This document shows, in pieces, positions 1-7,970 of a stretch of DNA of 33,071 nt (position 1 is its first letter; every line of letters starts with the position of its first letter). A model generated the notes under the pieces. That model saw only the letters and a list, made by a program, of their open reading frames with translations, was not told where the DNA came from and ran no database searches. The position numbers and the translations under genes were made by a program. Source of the DNA: an uncultured Akkermansia sp. Its GTDB lineage: Bacteria > Verrucomicrobiota > Verrucomicrobiia > Verrucomicrobiales > Akkermansiaceae. The stretch is from contig CAJGDB010000011.1 in assembly GCA_904502165.1 (NCBI GenBank), forward strand, positions 1 to 33,071. The letters are read 5' to 3'.

Positions 1-178
1 CAAGGCAGGGGAGTGGAAAGTGGTGCTGGATTCGGACGATGCCCGCTTCGGCGGCTTTGCCCGCCAGGATGCCGGCGTGCACCACTTCACCGATAAGAAC
101 CAGCAGCTTTCCCTTTACCTGCTGCCGCGCACGGTGATGGTTCTGGCACCGGCATTCCAGGGAGGCAGACCATTCTGA
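1..178 (+). CDS. glgB: 1,4-alpha-glucan branching enzyme, C-terminal end (partial)
   Basis: Only the last 58 codons are in the window, read in the frame starting at base 2 and stopping with TGA at 176-178. The peptide contains VLDSDDARFGGFARQDAG and ends with LYLLPRTVMVLAPAFQGG. This is the all-beta C-terminal domain of GH13 branching enzymes. The LDSD...FGG and Y-(L)-P-R-T pattern resembles the eukaryote-like branch of the family more than the E. coli GlgB tail. The enzyme makes alpha-1,6 branches in glycogen in the cytoplasm. The catalytic barrel lies outside the window, so the assignment rests on the tail alone. Another GH13 enzyme with the same type of C-terminal domain is the main alternative. 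Confidence 0.7.
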   Translation, partial: KAGEWKVVLDSDDARFGGFARQDAGVHHFTDKNQQLSLYLLPRTVMVLAPAFQGGRPF

Positions 179-182
179 TGTG

Positions 183-308
183 ATGATTGATTTTATCATT
201 GAGTGGATTGTTGATTTGCTGGCGCATGCGCTGGGGCGTCTGCGCTGGTGGGTGGTTCTTCCCATCCTCCTGGTGGTTGCGTTGATTATCTTATGTTGTG
301 TGGTATGA
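183..308 (+). CDS. 41-residue predicted membrane micropeptide, coupled to the next gene
   Basis: ATG at 183 opens a 41-codon frame that closes with TGA at 306-308. The first half is amphipathic (IDFIIEWIVDLLAHALG), followed by an Arg/Trp interface (RLRWW) and one strongly hydrophobic helix (VVLPILLVVALIILCCVV). It starts 4 bases after the glgB stop. Its stop overlaps the ATG of the next gene in an ATGA, a typical translational-coupling arrangement. There is a GGAGG at 161-165, but it is 17 bases from the ATG, too far for a normal Shine-Dalgarno. I recognise no family. The overlap geometry and single-helix composition argue for a real small gene, but comparative data are needed. Confidence 0.5.
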   Translation: MIDFIIEWIVDLLAHALGRLRWWVVLPILLVVALIILCCVV

Positions 309-1024
309 TTGTGCCTCTCATTATCAGTATTGTTACCGCGCTGCTCTGCTGCGGGTGTCTGGGGTTTTTCTTCTGGCAGACGGGGCAGGTGCTGGCGGGA
401 GATACGGGCTGGGCGGAGGCATCGTATCCTCTTGTGCTTTCGCAGATGGGGGTGTTGTTTTTCGGGGTTTTTGCCATAGGAACATGGAAGTATTACAGGG
501 ATCAGTCGACGGAATCCAGGCCGCTTGCTTACATGATTTTTGCCTTGTTCCTGGAAGTGGCGTTGTTGCTGGGTGTCAAAACAGGTATTGATATCCATGA
601 CCGCATCGTCCTGCTGGATGAGGGGGTGGAGACCCAGGCCGTCATTACTGGCCGCAAACGCTCCGGAAGTGGCAGAAACCGTTCGAGCAAGCCTCTCTAC
701 CAGTTCACCACGCCCGATGGCCGGAAAATCAAGGGTTCTATCAGTTTTGAAATGTCACTTTCCCTGCCGGTTGGGGAGAATGTGCGCTATTCCGTCCGCT
801 CGAATGATGTCACCTACCGCATCGGCTCGACCGTGCCCGTGCTTTACATGGCCAATGACCCGGAGCGCCACGTAGTGTGGACCTTTGGCGAGGTATGGTG
901 TGCTCCGTTCCTGATGGGTGTGCTCAGCCTGACTTTGATAGGGGTGACGGGCTTTCAGATATACAAAATGCGCAAACGCCCGGCCGGGCGCTCCCGCCGT
1001 TTATTGCGCAGGCGCCGGCGGTGA
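305..1024 (+). CDS. DUF3592-like membrane protein
   Basis: This 239-residue protein has an N-terminal membrane helix (IVPLIISIVTALLCCGCLGF), two further hydrophobic helices and a last one near the C-terminus before a very basic tail (RRLLRRRRR). Between the helices is a soluble beta-rich segment with YQFTTPDGRKIKG and VPVLYMANDPERHVV. This matches the DUF3592 pattern, in which a small beta domain ends in a V-x-Y-x-P-x-x-P-like motif. I start it at the ATG at 305, inside the ATGA overlap with the upstream micro-ORF. An upstream in-frame GTG at 248 would give a poor, Gly/Pro-rich N-terminus. The function of DUF3592 proteins is unknown. Membrane topology is inferred from hydrophobicity only. Confidence 0.7.
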   Translation: MIVPLIISIVTALLCCGCLGFFFWQTGQVLAGDTGWAEASYPLVLSQMGVLFFGVFAIGTWKYYRDQSTESRPLAYMIFALFLEVALLLGVKTGIDIHDRIVLLDEGVETQAVITGRKRSGSGRNRSSKPLYQFTTPDGRKIKGSISFEMSLSLPVGENVRYSVRSNDVTYRIGSTVPVLYMANDPERHVVWTFGEVWCAPFLMGVLSLTLIGVTGFQIYKMRKRPAGRSRRLLRRRRR

Positions 1025-1035
1025 GCTTATTGGTG

Positions 1036-1064
1036 TTGACATGCTGCCAGGCCTTTGCTACGAT
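1036..1064 (+). promoter_or_regulatory. sigma70-type promoter, apparently leaderless, for the 1071 gene
   Basis: A perfect -35 box TTGACA (1036-1041) and a -10 box TACGAT (1059-1064) are separated by exactly 17 bases. The -10 ends 6 bases before the ATG at 1071, so transcription would start at or beside the start codon. Confidence 0.55.
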
Positions 1065-1070
1065 GCATCC

Positions 1071-1676
1071 ATGAGCATCCGCCGATTCTTTTATCTGTTT
1101 CTGCTGGCAGGATTCGTGAGCTTTGCCGGTACCGCTCCCGCACAGGCACAGGAAGAGTCTGATGAACTGGTAGAGGATGCCGATTCTGCAAAGAAGAAAG
1201 CAAAAAAGAAAGCTGGCAAGGGCAGTAAAGGGGCTGAAGCTCCGGCCAAGTCTGCCGTAGTGGCTGCGTTTGAGAATTTCAAGGTGCTGAACGCCAGACT
1301 CAATCAGAAAGCAGAGTATTTCATTTACTTTTATACCTCCAGCACATGTGTGCATTGTGTGAATTGCATGCAGATTGCTGCAGAGCAATATAAAAAGATG
1401 AAAGCAAGCCGTAAGGTGGAGCTGGTTGTCATCTGCACAGACAAAACAGAGGCCGACGCAAAAAAATATCTCAAGAAGAGCAAAATCAAGGCACCGTGCA
1501 TCATGTTCGATGCCCTGAAAGCAACCCAGTTCAAAGGATTGCCCGGTTGCGGCATGCCCATTCCTCCGGCCGTCAGTATTGTCTCCAAGGATGGTACTTT
1601 ACTGCAGAATGAGCTGGGAGGCTCGGCGGTGCAGAGGGCGCTGACTGATTGGCGCGAACTGACCATTGGCAAGTAA
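1071..1676 (+). CDS. Exported thioredoxin-fold protein with CVHCVNC motif
   Basis: A 201-residue protein. Residues 1-27 form a signal peptide (basic n-region, hydrophobic core, cleavage near AQAQ-EE). A charged Lys/Ala-rich linker follows at about 28-62, then a thioredoxin-like domain. The predicted strand FIYFYTSST leads into C93-V-H-C96-V-N-C99, a redox CXXC with an additional Cys. A cis-Pro region follows at IPPAVSIV (about 164-171). The likely role is a periplasmic thiol-disulfide oxidoreductase or a sensor of thiol state; the substrate is unknown. The ATG at 1071 is chosen over the one at 1041 because it begins the signal peptide and sits just after a promoter. The gene appears monocistronic. 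Related proteins lie at 23.3-26.0 kb. Confidence 0.75.
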   Translation: MSIRRFFYLFLLAGFVSFAGTAPAQAQEESDELVEDADSAKKKAKKKAGKGSKGAEAPAKSAVVAAFENFKVLNARLNQKAEYFIYFYTSSTCVHCVNCMQIAAEQYKKMKASRKVELVVICTDKTEADAKKYLKKSKIKAPCIMFDALKATQFKGLPGCGMPIPPAVSIVSKDGTLLQNELGGSAVQRALTDWRELTIGK

Positions 1677-1690
1677 GCGAGGGATTTCTG

Positions 1691-1734
1691 CTGCGGAAAA
1701 TGCCGCAGAAGAGCCCTTTAGGCTTGTCTTTGTG
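1691..1734 (+). terminator. Possible weak terminator after the thioredoxin-like gene
   Basis: A 6 bp hairpin CTGCGG/CCGCAG (1691-1696 and 1703-1708) is followed by a 4 bp AGCC/GGCT hairpin. The second is followed only by a short T-rich stretch. There is no proper T-tract directly after the stronger stem, so this is a tentative call. Confidence 0.25.
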
Positions 1735-1752
1735 CGTTGATTACGGCATAAT
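1724..1752 (+). promoter_or_regulatory. sigma70-type promoter for corA-argB-nadK
   Basis: TTGTCT (1724-1729), 17 bases, CATAAT (1747-1752). This would give a leader of about 55 bases before the ATG at 1814. A clear Shine-Dalgarno, AGAGGAG, sits just upstream of that ATG. This is the only strong SD seen in the window. Confidence 0.45.
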
Positions 1753-1813
1753 GAACGCACGGCGCGCGTGGGTGCCGTAAGGAAAAACGAAATCGCAACC
1801 CCTCAGAGGAGCC

Positions 1814-2803
1814 ATGATTCGCATATACACGCAGACGGAGAATGGGATTTCCCGTACGGTGGGCCTGGAGGACCAGGAAGACCGCCGCGGGGATGTATTC
1901 TGGATTGACCTCCTGACCCCGGATGCGGAAGAACTAAGATATGCAGAATCCCTTTGCCGCATCGAAATGCCCACCAAGGATGAAATGCGGGAAATTGAGG
2001 CTACATCGCGTCTGTATTGTGAAGATGGCGGCCGTTTCATGACCACGACCGTGCTGTCACGCGTAGAGACGGATGAACCTATCATTTCAGAAATCACCTT
2101 CATTCTGAAGAGCAAGGTGCTCATTACCATCCGCCACACGGATTCCTATTCCTTCCGGGTGTTCTCCCACCAGCTGCTGCGTATGAGCCAGACGAATCGC
2201 GACCTGGTCTTCATCGGGCTGCTGGAGACTCTGGTTGACCGACAGGCTGACGTTCTGGAACGCTTTGGCACGGATCTTGATACACTTTCCAAGAAGGTGT
2301 TCGGCACGCATCATACCCGCCGCAAGCAGAAAAAGGAAGACCCGGATACCGATGACCTGAGAGATGCCCTGGAGGAACTGGGGCGCGTGGGTGACCTCAT
2401 TACCCGCCAGCGAGATGCCCTGGTGAACCTTCTGCGCCTCATCACCTATGCCGGCAACGAGGAGAGCTGCGTGGGGGATGATAATCTCTACATGCCGCTG
2501 CGCTCGGTTTCCCGAGACGTGAATTCCCTTTCAGAATACGCCGCATTCCTGTCCAATAAGATTAACTTCATGTTGGATGCCGTGCTCGGTCTCATCAACA
2601 TTGAGCAGAACGATATCTTCAAGGTTTTCACCATCATGAGTGTGGTGTTCCTGCCGCCCACGCTCATTGCCAGTATGTTCGGCATGAACTTCAAGTTCAT
2701 CCCCTTCCTGAACACCGACTGGGGTGTGTGGGTGTCTCTGGTGCTCATGGTTCTTTCCGGCGCTCTGCCGCTCATCATTTTCAAAATTAAACGCTATATC
2801 TGA
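1814..2803 (+). CDS. corA: CorA-type magnesium/cobalt transporter
   Basis: This 329-residue protein has a long acidic and charged N-terminal domain and two C-terminal membrane helices. The family signature GMN is at residues 290-292 (SMFGMNFKFIPF), at the end of the first pore helix (FTIMSVVFLPPTLIASMF). It would form a homopentameric channel for Mg2+ (Co2+/Ni2+) in the inner membrane, with the large domain in the cytoplasm. A lysine-rich insert (THHTRRKQKKEDPDTDD) occurs in the coiled part of the soluble domain. The start at 1814 is supported by AGAGGAG a few bases upstream. It is first in a (+) operon: the stop is 2 bases from the argB start. No Mg2+-sensing leader structure is evident in the short 5' region. 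Confidence 0.92.
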   Translation: MIRIYTQTENGISRTVGLEDQEDRRGDVFWIDLLTPDAEELRYAESLCRIEMPTKDEMREIEATSRLYCEDGGRFMTTTVLSRVETDEPIISEITFILKSKVLITIRHTDSYSFRVFSHQLLRMSQTNRDLVFIGLLETLVDRQADVLERFGTDLDTLSKKVFGTHHTRRKQKKEDPDTDDLRDALEELGRVGDLITRQRDALVNLLRLITYAGNEESCVGDDNLYMPLRSVSRDVNSLSEYAAFLSNKINFMLDAVLGLINIEQNDIFKVFTIMSVVFLPPTLIASMFGMNFKFIPFLNTDWGVWVSLVLMVLSGALPLIIFKIKRYI

Positions 2804-2805
2804 TT

Positions 2806-3714
2806 ATGATTCCTACCCGCAAGGTTGTTACCCCTGACCAGGAAATATACAAAGCCGATATCCTCATCGAAGCCCTGCCGTATCTGCAGGCTTATCGTGA
2901 CCAGACCATCCTCATCAAGTTCGGTGGCTCTGCCATGGATAACCCGGATCTGGTGAAGTCGCTCATGCGCGATATCGTGGTGATGGAGACCATGGGGCTT
3001 AATCCGGTAGTGGTGCATGGTGGCGGCAAGGCTATCTCCAAGGCCATGGCAGATGCCGGACTGGAGGCCCGCTTTGTGAATGGCCTGCGCGTGACTACGC
3101 CAGAGGCCATTGACATTGTGGAGCGCACGCTGAGTGGCACCATTAACCCCGGTCTGGTGGAAATGATGCGTGGACACGGCGGCAAGGCAGTGGGTATTCC
3201 CGGAACAAATGTCTTTGTGGGTGAAAAGATTGTGGAGCATGATGCCGAGGGGAATCCCGTCGATATAGGCATGGTGGGCAATGTGATTGGCTGCCAGCTT
3301 TCCCGCGTGAAAGAGGCGCTTTCCCTGCAGCTCACGCCGGTGATTTCCCCGCTGGCACGCGAGCTGGGTACAAGCCATTCCCTGAATGTGAATGCCGACC
3401 TGGCCGCCGCCGCGCTCGCTCGTGAGCTCAAGCCGGTGAAACTGGTGTACATTTCGGATGTGCCCGGTCTGATGAACGACCCGTCTGACCCCAGCACCAT
3501 CATTCAGAGCATCAACCGCAAGGAAGCCTTTGAACTTATTGAGAAGGGGGTTATTTCCGGCGGTATGATTCCCAAGGTGAAGAGTGCGGTGGATGCCCTC
3601 AACGCTGGTGTGCGTAAGGTGCACTTCATTGATGGCCGCCTGCGGCACACCCTTCTGCTCGAAATTTTCACCCCTGAGGGTATTGGTACTGAAATTGTAC
3701 GCGAACAGCGATAA
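2806..3714 (+). CDS. argB: Acetylglutamate kinase
   Basis: A 302-residue amino-acid kinase that phosphorylates N-acetylglutamate with ATP, the second step of arginine synthesis. Visible signatures are the ATP-site lysine K38 in IKFGGSAM, the glycine-rich loop HGGGKAIS (71-78), an acetylglutamate-site RFVNGLRVTTPEAIDIVE, and the C-terminal VISGGMIPKVKSAVDAL. Length is normal for the family. The N-terminal extension with DILIEALPYLQAY is typical of the arginine-feedback-sensitive type, but inhibition cannot be read from the sequence. The gene starts 2 bases after corA without a recognisable SD and is followed 11 bases later by nadK, so the three are probably co-transcribed. No other arg genes are nearby. 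Confidence 0.94.
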   Translation: MIPTRKVVTPDQEIYKADILIEALPYLQAYRDQTILIKFGGSAMDNPDLVKSLMRDIVVMETMGLNPVVVHGGGKAISKAMADAGLEARFVNGLRVTTPEAIDIVERTLSGTINPGLVEMMRGHGGKAVGIPGTNVFVGEKIVEHDAEGNPVDIGMVGNVIGCQLSRVKEALSLQLTPVISPLARELGTSHSLNVNADLAAAALARELKPVKLVYISDVPGLMNDPSDPSTIIQSINRKEAFELIEKGVISGGMIPKVKSAVDALNAGVRKVHFIDGRLRHTLLLEIFTPEGIGTEIVREQR

Positions 3715-3725
3715 TTGCACCTGCT

Positions 3726-4571
3726 GTGAAATCTCCTGCATCCATAGGTATTCTTTCGCCTTCGCGCACCGCACCTTGCCTGCTGGCTCTGCAGCAGCTT
3801 ATGGATGCCTGTGCTGCCGCGGGGCTGAATGCCTACGAGCTGGGGAAAAACACCATCAGCGATCCGGTTCTGGGAAAACCGGAAATGATTCTCTGCCTTG
3901 GCGGCGATGGTACGATGCTTTCGGTGGCCTTGGCTGCCAGCAGCACCGGCTCTGTCATCGGCGGCATCAATATGGGGCATCTGGGTTTCCTGAGTGCCTG
4001 CAGCCGCGATGAAATTGAAACTCTGGTGCAGGCCCTTGCCGACGGAAATTACGAGGTGGATGAGCGGGCTATGCTGGAGGTTCGTAAGTTTGATGCTTCC
4101 GGGCAGGAGGCTGACCGCCGCTTCTATGCACTCAATGAGCTTTCGCTCACCCGTGCCCAGACGGGTAAGATGATTGATGTGGATGTGGAGCTGGACGGAC
4201 GCCTGCTCAACCGCTATCATGCAGATGGTATTCTGGTGGCCACGCCGACGGGTTCAACGGCTTATTCCATGTCTGCCGGCGGACCTCTCATGTGGCCTGC
4301 AGCCGGTGTAACCTGCCTGACCCCCATTTGCCCGCACAGCCTGACCAGCCGCCCTATTGTGCTGCCTGATTCGGTGGAAATTACTCTGCGTCCGCGTGAG
4401 CGCCGTGGCCGGGCAGGGGAATCGCTTATCTTTTCACTAGATGGCCGCAATACCTACCCCATTGCCCTGAATGAGACGCTGCGTGTGCAGAAAGCACCCA
4501 ACCCGCTGAGACTGCTGAATCTGCCCGGCAGCGATTATGCGGCCCGTTTACGTGCCAAATTGCGCTGGTGA
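3726..4571 (+). CDS. nadK: NAD kinase
   Basis: A 281-residue NAD kinase, which makes NADP+ from NAD+ and ATP in the cytoplasm. Diagnostic motifs are LGGDGTMLS (58-66), INMGHLGFLSA (81-91), ALNELSL with the conserved Asn-Glu (about 135-141), and HADGILVATPTGSTAYSMSA (165-184). The start is a GTG at 3726, 11 bases after argB; no ATG in frame would preserve the N-terminal strand ASIGILSPS. It ends the corA-argB-nadK operon and converges with the DUF805 gene, with only 25 bases between the stops. I see no obvious terminator there. Confidence 0.93.
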   Translation: MKSPASIGILSPSRTAPCLLALQQLMDACAAAGLNAYELGKNTISDPVLGKPEMILCLGGDGTMLSVALAASSTGSVIGGINMGHLGFLSACSRDEIETLVQALADGNYEVDERAMLEVRKFDASGQEADRRFYALNELSLTRAQTGKMIDVDVELDGRLLNRYHADGILVATPTGSTAYSMSAGGPLMWPAAGVTCLTPICPHSLTSRPIVLPDSVEITLRPRERRGRAGESLIFSLDGRNTYPIALNETLRVQKAPNPLRLLNLPGSDYAARLRAKLRW

Positions 4572-4596
4572 ATTGATACCACCGCCAGAGTTGCTT

Positions 4597-4965
4597 TCAA
4601 CGAGTTTTCCGGCCGGGCAGCAGAATCATGAAAAGCTGGAGCATCCACCCGTATGGGGGAAGAAGAAGCATGAGCCCTAGAATCAGCATTTTAGGGCAGA
4701 GAGCAAAGCCAATGTCGTTCATGCGCCTCCAGATAGCCCCGAGGAAGAAGGAGATGAGCAGCAGGTGGATGAGACAGGAAATGAGGATGCTTCCGGCAAT
4801 TTCTGCGTAGGCTGCCTCTGTACCCCAGAGCAGGTAGCCGATGCCGCCACCCGCAATGGCCACCCAGATTTTGGGCAGCAGGTAAACCCACAGCCAGTAT
4901 ACAAGGAAATCACGGCGGCTGAGTCTGCCTTGGAAGTTATAGAGTCTGGCAAAGGGACGAACCAT
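4597..4965 (-). CDS. DUF805-family small membrane protein
   Basis: A 122-residue integral membrane protein with about four hydrophobic helices. It has the DUF805 hallmarks: an N-terminal YNFQGRLSRRDFLVYWLW (aromatic, G-R-x-S-R-x-x-F) and the internal WRRMNDIG, corresponding to the family R-R-x-x-D-x-G motif. The function of the family is unknown. Its ATG shares one base with the stop of queA (TGATG), so it is probably translated from the gltX-queA message. It is the last gene of that operon. Confidence 0.75.
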   Translation of the reverse strand: MVRPFARLYNFQGRLSRRDFLVYWLWVYLLPKIWVAIAGGGIGYLLWGTEAAYAEIAGSILISCLIHLLLISFFLGAIWRRMNDIGFALCPKMLILGLMLLLPPYGWMLQLFMILLPGRKTR

Positions 4966-5942
4966 CAGATAATGAGCATACAGTCTCCGTAGGAGAAGAA
5001 ACGGTATCGCTGCTCCACAGCCTGCCGGTATGCCTCCATGATGAGCTCTTTACCGGCAAAGGCGCTGACCAGCATGATAAGGGTGCTTTGCGGCAGGTGG
5101 AAGTTGGTGAGCAAAGCCCCGACGGTCTTGAACTCGTAACCGGGGTAGATGAAGATATCGGTATCTCCGCTGGTGGCGGGCAGGGGAGTGCCGTGCCGGG
5201 TGGCCAGGGTTTCCAGTACGCGTACGCTTGTGGTGCCCACGGCTACAACCCGTTTGGCTGCCGCAATGGCATCGGCTGTTTTCTGCGGCATTACAAAGCT
5301 TTCGCGGTGCATGTGATGGTCAGCAATGTTCTCTACTTTGACCGGGCGGAAAGTGCCTACACCCACATGCAGGGTCACAAAGCTGTGCGGCAGACTGCTG
5401 AGGATTTCCGGGGTGAAGTGCAGGCCTGCCGTGGGGGCGGCAATGGCACCCTCGTGCTCGGCGTAGATGGTCTGGTAGCGTTCCTTGTCTGCCGGTTCGC
5501 TTTCGCGGTTCATGTAATGCGGCAGGGCCAGGCGCCCGTAGACCTCCGGGTCAATGAACTTATCCCAGCGGATGTAGCGGTAGCCTTCATCATCAATACT
5601 CTCAACGGTGCCGGTGGCATCGCCCACTTGCACAGTGCGCCCTACCTTCATCTTCTTGCCCGGGCGTACCAGGCATTTCCACACCAGTTCCTGCGCGAGT
5701 CCGGCTCGCACGAGTTCGATGCCTCCATCGTTGCTGAAATAGCGCGCAGGTACCACTTTTGTGTTGTTGAGTACAAAGTGGTCACCGGGTTGCACATATT
5801 CCAGGATATCGTGGAAATGGCGGTGCTCAATGAGCCCGGTATCGCGATGCACCACCAACATGCGGCTGGCAGCACGATCCGGCAGAGGACGATCGGCTAT
5901 CAGCTCTTCAGGCAGGTGGTAATCGAAGTCGATGGTGCGCAT
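4965..5942 (-). CDS. queA: S-adenosylmethionine:tRNA ribosyltransferase-isomerase
   Basis: A 325-residue enzyme of queuosine synthesis. It transfers and isomerises the ribosyl moiety of SAM onto 7-aminomethyl-7-deazaguanine in tRNA to give epoxyqueuosine. Motifs include FDYHLPEELIADRPLPDRAA at the N-terminus, FVLNNTKVVPARYF, the signature IAAPTAGLHFTPE, HVGVGTFRPV, AVGTTSVRVLE and LLTNFHLPQSTLIMLVSAFA. I start it at the ATG at 5942, which gives the canonical N-terminus. An upstream ATG at 6035 would add 31 out-of-character Cys/Ala residues and overlap gltX. It lies 10 bases behind gltX and overlaps the DUF805 gene by one base. Pairing with a tRNA synthetase gene fits a tRNA-maturation operon. 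Confidence 0.94.
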   Translation of the reverse strand: MRTIDFDYHLPEELIADRPLPDRAASRMLVVHRDTGLIEHRHFHDILEYVQPGDHFVLNNTKVVPARYFSNDGGIELVRAGLAQELVWKCLVRPGKKMKVGRTVQVGDATGTVESIDDEGYRYIRWDKFIDPEVYGRLALPHYMNRESEPADKERYQTIYAEHEGAIAAPTAGLHFTPEILSSLPHSFVTLHVGVGTFRPVKVENIADHHMHRESFVMPQKTADAIAAAKRVVAVGTTSVRVLETLATRHGTPLPATSGDTDIFIYPGYEFKTVGALLTNFHLPQSTLIMLVSAFAGKELIMEAYRQAVEQRYRFFSYGDCMLII

Positions 5943-5952
5943 GGGGCAGCTA

Positions 5953-7308
5953 TCAGCAGGGGAATATTCCGATGCGGCGCAGCACTTCGTCGCGGCCGAG
6001 TGTCTGCATGACCACATCGATGCCGGGGCCGGCATGGCAACCGGTGAGCGCCATACGGAGCGGGAACATCATGGCTCCCACCTTCACGCCATTCTCCTTG
6101 GCCAGCGGTTTCACAATCTGGAAGGCGGCTTCTCCGCTCCATTCTTCGATACCCTTGGCGGCTTCTACAAAGAGGTCCAGCATCTCGCGGGCGTTTTCCT
6201 GCAGCTTGGCCATGGATTCTTCCTCGTATTCCAGCACCTGCACCCATTTGACCCAGGCAGGAGTTTCGCTGAGCAGCTGGACCTTGGTCTGTACGGAGGG
6301 AAGCACCTCGCGCAGTTGGGCATTATCTTCCAGCCCGGCCTGGGTGCAGAAGGGAATGGCAAGTTCCACGAACTTCTCCGGGGCCAGTCGCATGATGTGC
6401 TGCTGGTTCATCCATTTGCACTTGGTGATGTCGAACTTGGCGGCTGCGCGGTTCACGTTTTCCAGGGAGAAGAGATTGATGAGCTCATCCTTGGTGAATA
6501 CTTCCTCATCGCTCTTGGGACTCCAGCCGAGCAGGGCAATGAAGTTGACCACGGCATCGGGCAGGAAGCCTTCTTCCGGGTAGTTGCCCAGCTGGGCACC
6601 GACGTCGCGCTTGCTCATCTTGGAACCATCCGGGTTCTGGATGAGCGGGATGTGGGCGTATACGGGCGGCTGTACACCGAAGGCATCAAAAAGCTGCAGG
6701 TGCTTGAAGGTGTTCATGATGTGGTCTTCACCACGGATGACATGGGTAATCTTCATCTCAATGTCATCCACCACGTTCACCAGGTGGAAGATGTAGGAGC
6801 CATCCGTACGCTTGACCACCATATCAGGGGTGTTATCAACGTTGTTGTAGTCAACGGAGATATCGCCGCACACCATGTCATGCAGGGTCATGACTCCTTC
6901 GCGCTTGAAGCGGAAACGCCAAACCGTGCCCTCGCTGGTGCCGGGGATTTCGTCGCCGTTCTTATCGCGCTTGTTGGGGGCGGGGCATTCGTAGACGCGC
7001 CCCATATCGACGAGCTTCTGGAAGTATCGGTCGTAGATATCCTTGCGCTGGCTCTGGAAGTAGGGCTCGTAAGCACCACCCTTGCCTTCGCCTTCGTCCC
7101 AGTCAAGGCCCAGCCAGCTCATGCCGGTGAAGATGGCCTTCATGGCGTCTTCCACGTGGCGTTCCTGGTCGGTATCTTCGATGCGGAGCACGAATGTGCC
7201 ACCCATCTTGCGGGTGAAAAGGTAATTGAACAGAGCGGTACGTGCACCACCGATGTGCAGGTAGCCGGTGGGTGAAGGGGCAAAGCGTGTGCGTACGGGC
7301 GTAGACAT
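5953..7308 (-). CDS. gltX: Glutamyl-tRNA synthetase
   Basis: A 451-residue class I synthetase charging tRNA(Glu). The HIGH equivalent is HIGG at 18-21 in TRFAPSPTGYLHIGGARTAL. The KMSKS equivalent is KMSKR at 230-234. FVLRIEDTDQER and VIRGEDHIMNT are also typical. The insertion region has a single Cys (YECPAPNKRD), so the zinc-binding cysteine cluster of E. coli GluRS is absent. Whether it also charges tRNA(Gln) cannot be decided here. The start at 7308 begins MSTPVRTRFAPSPTG; the frame stays open for 34 more codons upstream, but a promoter occupies that region. It leads the gltX-queA-DUF805 operon. Confidence 0.94.
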   Translation of the reverse strand: MSTPVRTRFAPSPTGYLHIGGARTALFNYLFTRKMGGTFVLRIEDTDQERHVEDAMKAIFTGMSWLGLDWDEGEGKGGAYEPYFQSQRKDIYDRYFQKLVDMGRVYECPAPNKRDKNGDEIPGTSEGTVWRFRFKREGVMTLHDMVCGDISVDYNNVDNTPDMVVKRTDGSYIFHLVNVVDDIEMKITHVIRGEDHIMNTFKHLQLFDAFGVQPPVYAHIPLIQNPDGSKMSKRDVGAQLGNYPEEGFLPDAVVNFIALLGWSPKSDEEVFTKDELINLFSLENVNRAAAKFDITKCKWMNQQHIMRLAPEKFVELAIPFCTQAGLEDNAQLREVLPSVQTKVQLLSETPAWVKWVQVLEYEEESMAKLQENAREMLDLFVEAAKGIEEWSGEAAFQIVKPLAKENGVKVGAMMFPLRMALTGCHAGPGIDVVMQTLGRDEVLRRIGIFPC

Positions 7309-7314
7309 GCGCGC

Positions 7315-7343
7315 CTTATACACCGAATTGAGGCAATTTTCAA
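7315..7343 (-). promoter_or_regulatory. sigma70-type promoter, apparently leaderless, for gltX
   Basis: On the minus strand TTGAAA (7343-7338), 17 bases, TATAAG (7320-7315). Then 6 bases (GCGCGC) and the gltX ATG at 7308. The predicted transcript would start at the initiation codon. Confidence 0.55.
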
Positions 7344-7402
7344 GTCCAATCAATGACAATGTGACCAATATGGTGGAATAATCTGCTGTGTGGTTATGAA
7401 AG

Positions 7403-7432
7403 AACGCCATCCTGACGAGGCTGGATGGCGTT
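7403..7432 (-). terminator. Hairpin terminator behind the GH110 operon
   Basis: A perfect 10 bp inverted repeat AACGCCATCC / GGATGGCGTT with a 10-base loop. On the minus strand it is followed by CTTTC, a short and imperfect T-run. It lies between the stop of the 164-residue membrane protein and the gltX promoter region. Confidence 0.45.
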
Positions 7433-7466
7433 GCAGAGGTGGTTGACTGGAAACTGTGGGGGGATT

Positions 7467-7961
7467 TTATTTCCGGTGTGCAGTATAGCTGAGCATGTAG
7501 CGCAGCACAAAGATGATGATGCCGAGCAGCGCAAGGGAGAAATCGACCAGCCCCAGGAAGAGGCAGATGAAGCCGATGCTGTTGATGATGCCCGAAAGGA
7601 GGCTGCTGATGCGCCGGGAAAGCACGATTTTACCCTTGCGGCGCTGGCAGGCACGCCGGGTGTGGATATGCCCCCAGGCAAGCAGGAAGGTGGCACAGAG
7701 GGAGGTGAAGGTGTTCACATGCCACCAGATGCTGGCTGCGCTGGTGCAGGCGAGCAGAAGAGCGGCCGTGTTATAGGCGCAGAGCAGCATGAGGAGCAGC
7801 ATAACCAGCCCGGTAAGGGTGTAGAAAACAAGGCAGGAGGAGGTGGAAAAACCTTCCTCTGCAGCCAGAAGCGATTCCCGCAGACTCTTCCGGGCAAGGA
7901 GATAGGCTGGCAGAGAACAGAGGAATACGATGGTCAGGAGCAGGGTGAGGAGAGAGTACAT
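7467..7961 (-). CDS. Small polytopic membrane protein, unknown function
   Basis: A 164-residue protein rich in Leu, with about five predicted membrane helices. The first is SLLTLLLTIVFLCSLPAYLL at the N-terminus; the last two form a hairpin near the C-terminus. A basic cytoplasmic loop (HTRRACQRRKGKIVLSRR) separates helices 3 and 4. I recognise no family. It begins 9 bases behind the GH110 gene, so it is likely in the Rrf2-GH110 operon. By context it may be an envelope accessory or transport-related protein, but nothing in the sequence shows a transport mechanism. Confidence 0.6.
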   Translation of the reverse strand: MYSLLTLLLTIVFLCSLPAYLLARKSLRESLLAAEEGFSTSSCLVFYTLTGLVMLLLMLLCAYNTAALLLACTSAASIWWHVNTFTSLCATFLLAWGHIHTRRACQRRKGKIVLSRRISSLLSGIINSIGFICLFLGLVDFSLALLGIIIFVLRYMLSYTAHRK

Positions 7962-7970
7962 GGTTTGTGT

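Noticed and set aside
4572..4596. A terminator between the converging nadK and DUF805 genes
   Set aside because: Only 25 bases separate the stops, and I see no stem with a T-tract there.
5943..6035. Longer queA reading from 6035
   Set aside because: It adds a Cys/Ala/Ser-rich stretch not seen in QueA and overlaps the end of gltX. The start at 5942 gives the canonical N-terminus.
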